This document shows, piece by piece, positions 41,681 through 51,700 of a stretch of DNA of 64,000 nucleotides. The notes under the pieces were generated by a model. It saw only the letters and a list, made by a program, of their open reading frames with translations, was not told the DNA's origin and searched no databases. Source of the stretch: Glaciecola sp964195425 (GTDB lineage Bacteria; Pseudomonadota; Gammaproteobacteria; Enterobacterales; Alteromonadaceae); the NCBI GenBank assembly GCA_964195425.1, contig CAXMOM010000004.1, forward strand, positions 93,244-157,243, in the 5' to 3' direction. Each line of letters begins with the position of its first letter. Position 1 is the stretch's first letter. The position numbers and the translations under genes are program-made.

Positions 41681-43300
41681 ATGTTAAATTGTAAGCAATA
41701 TCGAATCCTAGCATTATATAGCTTTTTGTCGATCGGGATTATTTCCGGTTGCGGTGGTGGATCGGATACACAAGAACAGGAAAATCAATTAGCCGCTGCT
41801 ACTCCTGTTCCTGCCGCGGCAAGTGACATTGCACTCCAAAACCTGATTAATGCGAACAATTTAGAAGCTTTCGCGGCTGACTCGGTTGATTTACCTTCTA
41901 TCGATTCTTCGGTAGCCCAATTGGGTAAAAAACTGTTTTTTGCAAAAAATCTGGGGGGTGAGCAATCTGTTGCTTGTGTGAGTTGCCATCATCCTATGCT
42001 GGGCGGTGCTGACGAATTATCTTTACCTGTAGGTGTTGCGCCCGTTAATCAGTTTGACCACAATAGTCACGCTTTATTGGGAGAAGGCAGATTTAATGGT
42101 AATCATGCAAACAATCTTCCCGTAGTGCCAAGAAATGCACCTACGGTATTTAACATAGGCCTTAATGATGAAGTGGTGTTTTGGGATGGGCGAATTCAAC
42201 GTTTAGCCAATGGTGGTATTTCTACGCCCGATTCGGGACAAAACATTAGCGATACAAACTTGCCCGCGGGTATTAGCTTGGCTAATGCTCAAGCCAGATT
42301 TCCGATCACCTCTGCTGCAGAAATGCGTGGTGAGTTTGAAACCCAAACAGATAATCAAACATTAAGGAGTATTTTAGCTGGCCGCTTTGATAACAGCAAC
42401 GCAGACTTTCAAAGCACGTGGCGGCAAGAATTCGAACCAGTATTTGGTGACCAAAATATTGATTTTGATGAAATTGCTCATGCATTGGGTGAATATGAGC
42501 GCTCAATGTTGTTCGTCAATAATGCATGGCAGGCATATTTACTTGGTCAAAATGACGCATTGACTGAGCAGCAAAAGCAAGGCGCCATTTTATTTTTTAC
42601 GCCTACTAATCAAGGTGGGGCTGGTTGCAGCCAATGTCACAGCGGCACAACACTCTCTGACTCTGAACATCATTTAGTCGCCTTTCCTCAACTTGGTCCG
42701 GGCAAAGGAAATGACGATGGAGTCGTGACAGCAAATGCGACCAGTGCTGACTTTGGTAGAGAAAACATAAGCGGTAATCAGCAAGACCGTTATCATTTCC
42801 GCACGCCAACATTGTTGAATATTGCTACGTCAGCTCCTTACGGCCATGCCGGCGCTTATCAAACACTGCAAGAGGTAGTTCGCCATTACATTAATCCGCA
42901 AAATGAGATTGATAGGCTGTTTGCGGCGCAAGCCGGACTGCCATTTTCTAGGGGCAGCGCGCCTGTGTGCCAACTCCCACAATTTGCAGATATTATTGAG
43001 AAAAATAATGTCACCTGTGAGTCTTTGCTTGAAAATGCTTATGAAAATTCGAGTAATGCTGCTGCGCATTTGCAGCAAGCGCGCAGTGGTATGGTGCAGG
43101 CGAGTGCTATTTTAGACAATAATGCGCGACTCAATGGCAATGAAGTAAATCAAATAGTGGCTTTCTTGGAGGCCCTAACCGATCCCTGTGTATTAGACAG
43201 GGATTGTATGTCTCCATGGATAATCGATGGTGATGATGTGGCTGAGTATCCTGACGCTAATCCATTAGTGGCCACTGACCTCCAGGGAATTGAACTCTAG
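41681..43300 (+). CDS. Di-haem cytochrome c peroxidase/MauG-family lipoprotein
   Basis: 539 residues with a lipobox ISGCGGG (Cys24), so it is probably anchored in a membrane facing the periplasm or outside. Two c-type haem sites are visible: C99-V-S-C-H103 and C316-S-Q-C-H320, in the spacing of the CCP/MauG family. YGHAGAYQTLQEVVRHYINP near the C-terminal side is the conserved distal segment, and PRNAPTVFN and FWDGR are also family motifs. Members reduce peroxide or oxidise proteins or metabolites. It is larger than classic CcpA (~330) because of an N-terminal extension and inserts. It is divergent from the kinase gene and preceded by the tandem-repeat promoter. Confidence 0.88.
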   Translation: MLNCKQYRILALYSFLSIGIISGCGGGSDTQEQENQLAAATPVPAAASDIALQNLINANNLEAFAADSVDLPSIDSSVAQLGKKLFFAKNLGGEQSVACVSCHHPMLGGADELSLPVGVAPVNQFDHNSHALLGEGRFNGNHANNLPVVPRNAPTVFNIGLNDEVVFWDGRIQRLANGGISTPDSGQNISDTNLPAGISLANAQARFPITSAAEMRGEFETQTDNQTLRSILAGRFDNSNADFQSTWRQEFEPVFGDQNIDFDEIAHALGEYERSMLFVNNAWQAYLLGQNDALTEQQKQGAILFFTPTNQGGAGCSQCHSGTTLSDSEHHLVAFPQLGPGKGNDDGVVTANATSADFGRENISGNQQDRYHFRTPTLLNIATSAPYGHAGAYQTLQEVVRHYINPQNEIDRLFAAQAGLPFSRGSAPVCQLPQFADIIEKNNVTCESLLENAYENSSNAAAHLQQARSGMVQASAILDNNARLNGNEVNQIVAFLEALTDPCVLDRDCMSPWIIDGDDVAEYPDANPLVATDLQGIEL

Positions 43301-43315
43301 GCCAGTGAAGATTGA

Positions 43316-43474
43316 TGCGGTTGGCGCTATCCATCCCCTATCATTAGTTATGCCGTTTGGCTGTATCATCTATTTACACTTAGCTTTTGAGATGTTGAAG
43401 AGTTATTGGCCGTAAGAAAGCTCATTGTAAGTTACAAGGGGGTGAGAAATTAGTGCATAAAGTTTGGCAAGCAA
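43316..43474 (+). mobile_element. Decayed IS6-family 5' fragment
   Basis: GCTATCCATCCCCTATCATT, TGGCTGTATCATCTATTTAC and the following ~110 bases match the start of the IS6 transposase gene (YRYPSQIISQAVWLYHRFTL) at clearly lower identity than copies A and B. It is a 160-base relic just after the peroxidase gene. Confidence 0.65.
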
Positions 43475-43583
43475 CATGCTAATTTGATATATGAACAGGC
43501 GTGAACTTTTAAAGGCGGTTTCAACTTAACGCTCGTGCGAAAGTATATTAGTTGTTTAATTACTAATTTCATTGGTGTGAAAA

Positions 43584-43820
43584 GTGTCAGCGAGCGAATA
43601 TACTGACAAATGGCCTTTTACTGTTAGCAAAGGCATTGTAGATTGCAAAAATGGCTACGCAGCGGTGTTCATATCTGAGAATATAATTTATTAGTTAAAT
43701 GGTGTGGCCTCGACTATGGGGTTTGAATCCATGGACCCTATTTGGAAAAACAATGTTTCTATTCCGGGTTCAAAGGTTAGTGTGGGTCCTATTATTGAAT
43801 TAGCATTAAAGCAATGTTAG
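43584..43820 (+). pseudogene. DUF2511 (YebY-like) protein remnant
   Basis: The frame reads TDKWPFTVSKGIVDCKNGYA then AVFISENIIY, a TAG stop, and LNGVAS...MDPIWKNNVSIPGSK, VSVGPIIELALKQC. DKW.F......L.C, YALNG-A and the final P.I...L..C fit DUF2511/YebY proteins, small secreted proteins with a Cys pair. The signal peptide is lost upstream (stop in frame) and the internal TAG breaks the frame. Only about 75 residues remain. Confidence 0.5.
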
Positions 43821-43876
43821 CAGACTCTATAAAATCATCTATTACCTGCTTAGCGCTCAAATAATACGGGTCATTA

Positions 43877-44129
43877 ATGAAAAACTTCTACTACCATCCT
43901 TTCTTATGGCGCTTCGGTTTTTGCTGTTGCTCAAGACAAAGATGTCTTGCATTTGCAGTATAAAGGCATGATTGAAGAACAAACAGAGATGTATCTTATA
44001 AAAACAAATGAAAATAATATCCTTAGGAATGGTTTCGTAGAAGGTGATACCCATATACTTGAAATAGAAGTAAATCACCTTACCAAAGAGGAAATGGATG
44101 AAGACGAAGGAGTTAGGGTAGAAAATTAG
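43877..44129 (+). pseudogene. Small exported protein, probably frameshifted near its start
   Basis: The ATG at 43877 begins MKNFYYH, but the better frame is KTSTTILSYGASVFAVAQDK, which resembles the end of a signal peptide with a cut after AVA. It then runs DVLHLQYKGMIEEQTEMYLI and ends EEMDEDEGVRVEN. A one- to two-base loss in the A-run after the ATG would explain this. The mature part (about 65 residues, very acidic end) was not recognised. It could still be read from a later start. Confidence 0.3.
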
Positions 44130-45263
44130 CTACGAAGCACTAGAGGCGCGCTGTACTGTAAAGACGGTGCCAATGAGAGTATCCAAAGGACTATTGGAAT
44201 GAGCATTGAGTAAAGGGATTTTGATAAAAAACTCTGAACTCTTTCATTCAATATTTTTCAGTCAACAAGAATGTGATAGGGCTGTCAACAGCGATGCACC
44301 CGCAAGAACGAATAAAGAGATAAGAGTGGACATGCAAATAAGAGCACTGCCCATGGCGGGCAAGGGTTGTGTTAAAGTTTGCGAAGTTTGTCTTTATGGT
44401 GGCATTATCAATACTGATTATTCAAATGAACAGGGGAAGCTTGCTTCGTTTACGGTCTTGATGAGTATACTGTCAATTCGCTTACTATGGACCTAAGCAA
44501 ATAACAGTCGTAATCGTTTCGCAAGCAACTGGTCAATGCTGAAAATATGGTAAGAGCTAAACTGAGTTTGGACAAATTGAACGTAGGGAAATTCAAATCT
44601 AGACTCGCAGAGTTTCTTTATTGAGCGTTAAAGGATATTTGAAAGGTTTTTTCAATTCGCAAATTGGTCTAGATGCAATGCTGCTGAATTTGTATCCGGC
44701 GAGAATTTCTCGTTGTTTGAGTCAAATTGAAAACCATTTATAGTTTTAACCACTAATTAATTATCCGAAATCCACATACGGATTTTAATGTATATAATGC
44801 TAAACAAAAGCAAACATCCTAGTGATCCGATACTATAGTATCGTTGATGACATAAGATAAAAGTCAGGCATGTGTGTATATGGTAGAAATAAACATACAA
44901 TATTAATATTTAAATAGGTTCTATTAGGTTTCATTTGTGAAAATTCAAACTTCCTTATACCGTAATAACAATCAGATTATCATTTTGTAGATGAGCAAAA
45001 TATATGACAACTTATGGTTTAATGATAAGCTTTTGACGACAGATTATGGTGAACGGAACGTGATTTTGTTTAAGTTATCAAATTGTAGTATGTATATTTT
45101 GAAAGAGTTTAATCTCTTTTCAGGACTGGGCTAGAGCGGAATTTAGTGGTAAGTTGAAGAGATTTAAAACATGACAGCTTATGGTGAATTCATCATAAGT
45201 ATTTGTTTTAAGGTCGAGTAAAACGAATACACGCGCAGTGTAATGTTCAGCAGAAGGTAAACA
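44130..45263. other. 1.1-kb non-coding region with palindromic sites
   Basis: No convincing gene was found; a 96-codon frame at 44206-44496 has no recognisable features. There is a perfect 16-bp palindrome (CGATACTATAGTATCG) at 44828-44843. Closer to the next gene, CTTATGGT-type elements recur: an imperfect inverted repeat at 45011-45029, TTATGGTGAA at 45044-45053, and a 22-bp near-perfect palindrome at 45178-45199, about 65 bases before the next ATG. Confidence 0.4.
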
Positions 45264-46544
45264 ATGCGAAAAACGATTAAAGTGGTAGTGCTAACACTAC
45301 TGCTAATAATGATGGTTTTCACAGTTTTGGTATTTGATTTATCACCTTCTGTGGAGGTTAGCTCATCTGAGCAGGTAAACAATGCTGACACCGTGCAACC
45401 TTTAGTTGACGATCTAAGAAAAAGCCTAAGAAGCCGCTATGAATCTCAGCAAATTAATGTCAGTGCTGCCCAAGCAAACAGTTTAGCTGGGTTCATCCAT
45501 CGTGCGCTTGGTCAAGCCAATGCACAGTTTGTTTTTTCAGAAGAGCAGGTGATTATTGCGGTTACCTACGAAATTAGAACCGGCTTGTTTCCGTTGTATT
45601 TTAATCTTGAAGCTGTTGTGCTCGAGAGTAATACCTTGCAAATGGGTTCTGTGTCATTGGGTGACTTGCCACTTCCGGGTAAGTTTGCTTTGTCAATTGC
45701 TGAGTCATTAGCGAACGCCTATACCTCCTCAGAAGTCGCTACAAAAGCAATTGCAAGCGTTAAATCGGTGGCGGTAGAAAGTGACGGTATGCTCGTTACA
45801 CTAGCCCCACTAGATAGTTTGTTAAGAGAATTTAAAAATATTGAAACCGGTGGCAGCCGAAAAGACACTCGGATTCTGAAAATAAGAATTGCACACTACT
45901 TGCGATTGCTCGATGGTATGTATATTCCGCCAGGGCCTAGCAACACAAAAAATCCGTCCTTGAGTATTTATTTACACGCAGTTATGCAAGAGGCGGCGGT
46001 ACTGAGCAAGGACGGTTCTGCGACGCTTGAAAATGAAGCTGCCATTTTGGCTGTCGCGATATATGCAGGTAGCCGTCGTTTTACCACGCTAACAGGTGAT
46101 TTGAGCTTCGCTATTGATAGAATCCCTTTTGCATCGCCAAAGCCAATGCTGTCAGGTAGGCAAGACTTAAGCTTACATTTCATTTTTTCTGCGGCTATAA
46201 AATTGCTTTCTGAAAAAGGCGTGAGCATTGCTGTTGGTGAATTTAAAGAGCTAATGGACAGAGGCAAAGGCGGTTCGGGATATAGTTTTGTTGATTTGGC
46301 TGCCGATTTGTCGGGTACACATTTTGCAGATTTAGCCGTCGATCCTAAACGCGCTCAAACAGTGCAAGAAGTAATGCTGGGTGCTGCAAACGAAAACTTG
46401 TTTTTGGTTTCTACAGTAGGATTTGATGAAGGCTTAAGTAAAACTGAGTTTACTGAAAAGTATGGCGGTGTAGACAATCCGCGTTATCAAAAAGTTGTCG
46501 ACGAAATAAATTTACGAATTAACAATTTACCTATATCTCAATAG
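45264..46544 (+). CDS. Membrane-anchored periplasmic protein of unknown function
   Basis: 426 residues: an N-terminal membrane segment (about 6-25), then a soluble periplasmic region. Visible features are a beta-rich part (about 90-135, YEIRTGLFPLYFNLEAVVLE) and a helical C-terminal half with HFIFSAAIKLLSEKGVSIAV, GGSGYSFVDLAADLSGTHFA and FTEKYGGVDNPRYQ. The last pattern (membrane anchor, conserved HF/GGSGYSF and DLA.D..G..FA) looks like a conserved family of marine gammaproteobacteria, but I cannot name a function. An AGAAGG ribosome-binding site precedes the ATG. upp follows nine bases after the stop, so the two share a transcript. Confidence 0.75.
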   Translation: MRKTIKVVVLTLLLIMMVFTVLVFDLSPSVEVSSSEQVNNADTVQPLVDDLRKSLRSRYESQQINVSAAQANSLAGFIHRALGQANAQFVFSEEQVIIAVTYEIRTGLFPLYFNLEAVVLESNTLQMGSVSLGDLPLPGKFALSIAESLANAYTSSEVATKAIASVKSVAVESDGMLVTLAPLDSLLREFKNIETGGSRKDTRILKIRIAHYLRLLDGMYIPPGPSNTKNPSLSIYLHAVMQEAAVLSKDGSATLENEAAILAVAIYAGSRRFTTLTGDLSFAIDRIPFASPKPMLSGRQDLSLHFIFSAAIKLLSEKGVSIAVGEFKELMDRGKGGSGYSFVDLAADLSGTHFADLAVDPKRAQTVQEVMLGAANENLFLVSTVGFDEGLSKTEFTEKYGGVDNPRYQKVVDEINLRINNLPISQ

Positions 46545-46553
46545 GATACGATT

Positions 46554-47183
46554 ATGCCTGTACATGAAATAAAACATCCACTGATTCAACACAAAATCGG
46601 ATTAATGCGCGCCTTTAAGGTTAGTAGTAAGGATTTTCGCGAACTGGCTAGTGAGGTAGCAAATTTACTCACATACGAAGCCACAAGAGACCTCACTGTT
46701 GAAGCCACATCTATCAAGGGGTGGACAGGTGAACCCATTGGCATCAAGCAAATCAAAGGTAAAAAAATCACTGTTGTGCCTATTTTGAGAGCTGGCTTAG
46801 GTATGCTGGATGGTGTTTTGAAATTAGTCCCTAATGCAAAAATTAGCGTTGTCGGCTTATATCGCAATGAGGAAACCCTCCAGCCTGTGGCCTATTTTGA
46901 CAAAGTTGTTAAGGATATTGACCAGCGTATAGCCTTGATAATAGATCCTATGTTAGCAACCGGCGGCACCTTAAATGCCACAATCAGTTTACTCAAAGAC
47001 AAAGGCTGTAAGCATATTCTAGGTTTGTTTCTAGTGGCGGCACCCGAAGGTATTAAAACCGTTACTCAAGCACACCCCGACGTAGATATTTACGTGGCCG
47101 CAGTTGACGACTGTTTAAATGAGCAAGGCTATATATTGCCTGGTTTAGGTGACGCAGGCGACAAGATATTTGGCACCCAGTGA
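46554..47183 (+). CDS. upp: Uracil phosphoribosyltransferase
   Basis: 209 residues (E. coli 208). MPVHEIKHPLIQHKIGLMR, PILRAGLGMLDGVLKLVP and the PRPP-binding loop IIDPMLATGGTL (129-140) are Upp signatures, as is the C-terminal GLGDAGDKIFGT. It converts uracil and PRPP to UMP in pyrimidine salvage. AGGATACG before the ATG serves as ribosome-binding site. The uracil permease gene that often follows is absent; decayed DNA follows instead. Confidence 0.96.
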   Translation: MPVHEIKHPLIQHKIGLMRAFKVSSKDFRELASEVANLLTYEATRDLTVEATSIKGWTGEPIGIKQIKGKKITVVPILRAGLGMLDGVLKLVPNAKISVVGLYRNEETLQPVAYFDKVVKDIDQRIALIIDPMLATGGTLNATISLLKDKGCKHILGLFLVAAPEGIKTVTQAHPDVDIYVAAVDDCLNEQGYILPGLGDAGDKIFGTQ

Positions 47184-47308
47184 TAGTGCATATGCATGTA
47201 TATACATTTTGATGAGCTTTCTTTTATCTAGAAATCGCTCACTTTAATTTACATTGTTAACCTTACGCTATCAAAAAACAGCTCACAATAAGACATGGAA
47301 GGCTTACT

Positions 47309-48420
47309 ATGTCATTAGCCTTTATCAGCAGAATTATGTTTATTACGTTCATTTGTATGACTAGCATAGATGCAAAGGCGCAGAAATTTTTTCTGATGTA
47401 TATCAGTAATAAAACAAGGCTAAACAAAACGATAATAAACAAGATGTTATTACCTATGCACAACGGTCGCTGGCCTTAGGTAAGATTAAATTTGGTGAGA
47501 TGTCTGAAAACACCGCTAACCTGAAATATAATCTAGCGCTTAGCTTGGTTGATGATAAACAAGGCATCTGAGCCTTCAACATGCTTTCAGATGTTACTGA
47601 GGATTATGTAAGGCTTTACGGCGAAAACTCAGAGGAACACTATGGCGTAATACTAGAGCAACTACTTACCGTCGATGACTTCTCTTTTAAAAAACTTGGT
47701 AAGTCACGAGGCCAATTTAGACGGACTGTAAGAAGTGCCGAAAATATCGCAGAAGAAATTATGAAAAACCCCAAAAAAGCGCCGGTTTTATCCACTTTGA
47801 GATAGCAAGGGCACTCAACAATAACAATCTTAGCAGTCAATTTTTCAAGCGTGTCCAAAAGGTAAACGAGTTAGCGGAAAACACTTACTGGCGCAAGTTG
47901 GTGAAAGTGATTTGCGTACGCTTGAAATTCGCTTCATGTTAGGTAAATTTGCAGAAGCAAAGAATAGAAAAGATGCTGCGATTGAATATTTCGAACAGGT
48001 TATTACCAGCATTACCAGTGAGCTTGATACATCCCACCCATACGAATTAGCCGCGCATGCATCTTTAGTTAACCTTTATCAACGAAAAGGGAAGTCTGAC
48101 GAAGCGACTGAACACTGTTTGGCAATTGGCCGAATGAAGCCTTGGAATGACAAGATAGAGCACATTCCACTATTTAGAAAAAATCCAGAATACCCCATAA
48201 GTATGGCGAGAAAATCTAAAGAAGGTGCTGTTGAACTAGAATTTGTGATTACCAGCTTTGGCTTTGTGCAGGATATTAAAGTACTTAGTTCTAATCATGA
48301 AGCGTTTCAAAGAAAAGCAAAGAGGCCCTAGCGCAATGGAGATATGCGCCAAAAATAGTTGATGGTCAAGCTGTTGAATCTGACAAATTAAGAGTGCGGC
48401 TAGATTTCACTGTTGGATAA
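47309..48420 (+). pseudogene. TonB-type energy transducer with TPR-like periplasmic part, multiply frameshifted
   Basis: Pieces in several frames form one gene. They run from a signal peptide (MSLAFISRIMFITFICMTSI, DAKAQ), to a helical TPR-like region (DVITYAQRSLALGKIKFGEM; KDAAIEYFEQVITSITSELD; YELAAHASLVNLYQRKGKSD), to a TonB C-terminal domain (PEYPISMARKSKEGAVELEF, VITSFGFVQDIKV, ALAQWRYAPKIVDGQAVE, VRLDFTVG). The domain order is that of periplasmic proteins with a TonB-like end. At least three frameshifts and stops (near 47400, 47570, 47740-47800 and 48320) break it, so the gene is dead unless the sequence has errors. Confidence 0.75.
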
Positions 48421-48787
48421 TGCCTCTTGATCACAGATGACTAATAAATTCCTGCACGTAATTCGAAGGTAATATCCTTTTTATAACTTGTTATACTGAC
48501 AACTGCCGTTGGTAGCTTATTTGGGGTGAGGGTTTAGATAATTTGGAAAGTGCACATTAGTGGTGGTTTTCCCTAATGATGCTATCCCTTTTTTACTGTG
48601 TGGCCAGAACGAGGAAAAAGACGCATTTCAATATAGCACTAAGTACAGAACATTAAGCCTTCTTATCTATGCGAGGCATATAGTTTCTGGATGTTACGCT
48701 GCTGATTTGGTCCCTGCTAGATTGCATATAAACTTGGTAACAATATTGCATAGCACTGCAGTATAAAAGTTTATACAAAAGTGCAGT
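48421..48787. other. Intergenic region before the large modular lipoprotein gene
   Basis: No gene or clear site was recognised in these 367 bases. A 68-codon frame at 48560-48766 has no features of a real protein. Confidence 0.4.
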
Positions 48788-51700
48788 ATGAAAGCATATA
48801 TAAAAACAATTTCAGTACTTTGCGCGCTTACCCTTTTAGCGTCGTGCGGTGGCGGTTCTAGTGAACCTAGATCTCAAAGCTCAGATGGTACGTCGCAAAC
48901 AGCTGCTACTGTCACGGTGAGCACATCTTTGTCGGCAGGGGGGCAAATATCTGCCAGACAGGCCGTCATTAACAAAGGCGCTAGCGCTGAGTTTACGCTC
49001 ACTCCCAACGCAAACCATATTATTGATAATGTGAGCGGCTGCAACGGTAAGTTAAGTAATAACATATACGTTACCGGTGCTGTTTCGGCAAATTGTACTA
49101 TATTAGCTAGTTTCCTTTACGTGAATCAAATACCCACCGTTAATACCATAGCAATGCAGACAGTTGATGAGTTTTCGACGGTTACCTTGCAAGCAAATGC
49201 AAACGATGCCGATGGCCTTATTACCAGCTATTTTTGGACGCAAACCAGTGGCGTGGGCGTGACGATAGACGATACAAGCAGTGCTATTATAAGCTTTAGC
49301 GTGCCGCCTGTTTTTCAAAATGAGACTTTGGAATTTTTAGTTAGGGTCGCTGATGACGCAGGCGCACAAGCGAGCAGTTCAGCCACAATAATTGTCCAAC
49401 ATACTAACCTTCCACCTATGGTAAGTTTACAAGATGATGTGACGGTAAGTGAAAATTCTAGCCTCGTGCTTAGTGCAACGGCAAACGATATTGACGGTGA
49501 AATAGCGAGCTACTTTTGGACGCAAACCGAAGGTGAAGTGTTAGTTACTTCAGGTAAAGACACCAGCCTTTTAAGGATAGAAATTGCCGATGTCGATAAA
49601 CAGAAACAGGCTACCTTTCAAATTCTAGTTACTGATTCTGAGGGCGCCATAGCCGTCGATACTATTACACTTACCATGATAAACGACAGCGAAGCGCCTA
49701 CAAATGTAGTGTTAGTAGGAGCTACGGCGTTGTCGTCAACAGCAATAAGTATTGATTGGCTAGAAACTACCGACAATGCGATTGCCAGCAATAAAATCAC
49801 CTACAGTGTGCATGTTTCTGAACAATCTGATTTTTTGCCCAATGCTTCAAATAGTAAACTGCGCTTAATCGCGCAGGCGATTGCCCAAATTGAAGGCTTG
49901 CTAGCAAATACTGCTTATTATGTGATTATTTCTGCCCAAGATGCTGATAATAATATTAGTTATTCAAATGAGTTAACGGTGACTACAATGGCCATCGACC
50001 CCGCTGTTAACGCCACGCAAATCTTCAGAAATATAGACAATGTTGTTGTGTCTAATAATTCTTTGATTTATCCCTTGAGTGAAGAATATTTAGCGCCTCA
50101 AGTTGGCGAGATAATCGTATCATCTAGTCAAAATGGTATTCTCAGAAGAGTCACCTCGGTTACGGTTACTGACGGCATTGTTGAGGTAACAACCGAGCCT
50201 GCAGCATTAAATGAAATTTATGACGACGTCGCTATTAACACCACAATTAAGCTAATCGATATTCCCGAAGTAAGTTCTTTACCCGGCAATATACAAAGGA
50301 ATATGAAGTTAAATGGTTTAGCGCTTAGCAACAGTATGCTCAACGCACATAATAGCCAACGCGTATTAACGTGGCAAGACAGTCAACTAGTGTTATCGCA
50401 AGTTACCTATGATTTACCGCCTGCAAGAGCCAGTTTAAGCATTCAAACAAACAATGACGATACTTCTCAATTCGCCCAAGATGTAATAGATAAGCATTTG
50501 TTAATACAAGGGCCCAAGAGAGTCGCGTTTATGCCTAATAAACGTAATACCCTTGAAATCAGCGCTTCGGTGATTAACGATCCCAGCAATAAATTTGAAG
50601 TGTTTGAGTTATCGCTGGTAAACGTTACACACAATAGAATTGCACCGCTTGTAGCTAATTACAATGTGAGATCATTAGACATAACCCAGACACCTGACTC
50701 AACGAATAGGAATTTACAATTAATTTGGGAGCCAGTGCAAGGTGACGTTGATTCAAAAACAGCGCAGCCTTATATTGCAACATTTACAGCGAAGGTGCGC
50801 GAAAAAAACTGCAGTACTTCTTGCACCAAAAGCATTGCCACTTTGCGCGTAAAAATACACGTAGGGGACGCAGACATAGGGCCTAGTGCGGTATTAGCGT
50901 TTGAAATGTCTGACGAGATCACTATAAGCGGCACGGGCCAATATGACTTTGAGCCGACACTTAATGTTGCTGCAAAAATTGAGGGCGCTGTGTTAACCAG
51001 CGCACATGCTACGGTACAAGGCTTTTTAGATTTCCAGGTGAATTTGGAAGTTGTTGCTGATGCGCCGGGCAATGTTAGTGGCTCGACAGAATTCATTAGA
51101 AAGTCTTTCTCCAAAATACTGGTGGTAGGTGGTGTCCCGGTAACAATACACGGGGACTTTATATTAACCGGCGAATATAGCGCAAAAGCTCTAGGGCAAC
51201 TTAATATTGAGCAGGCCCTTGATATAGCTTACTACTTTGAAGCGGGTTTTGAATACAAAGATGGCAATTGGGACCTCGTTTATACGGGAACGCCCGAATT
51301 GTCATATCAGCTTATTGGCGGGGCAAAATCGCAGGCTTACGCCGAATTAAAGCTAGTACCAGAAATAAAGCTACGATTTTATGAGCTTGATGCTGGGCAC
51401 ATAAAATTTGAACCAAACATTTATGGCGAAGTAGCCGTAGAAGGCGATTTTATTGGATCGTCTTCTTTGCAGATCAATGCCGAGACAGTTGACGACTATC
51501 GTTTCACCAAGCTTAGTGCAGGTATTGGCTCTGATTTAAAGCTGCGAGCTAGCTTTGAGGCTTTTGATAGTTCTGTTTCAGCTTGGCCAGATCAAAGCAT
51601 AAACAATCTCATGAACTTTGAAGTTTTGGAAAAAACCTCACTTTATGGTATTCCAAGCATCACTTTAATAGATGAGCCAGCCCTTAGTTTTTTAAACAGC

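Noticed and set aside
43690..43800. Possible tRNA suggested by a GGGTTCAAAGG-like string
   Set aside because: No cloverleaf could be formed; the string is part of the reading frame of the YebY-like remnant.
44206..44496. 96-codon frame in the 1.1-kb gap
   Set aside because: No signal peptide, domain or good ribosome-binding site; residue use is irregular and the surrounding DNA is decayed.
48560..48766. 68-codon frame before the giant lipoprotein
   Set aside because: No ribosome-binding site, no recognisable pattern, and it overlaps the presumed promoter area.
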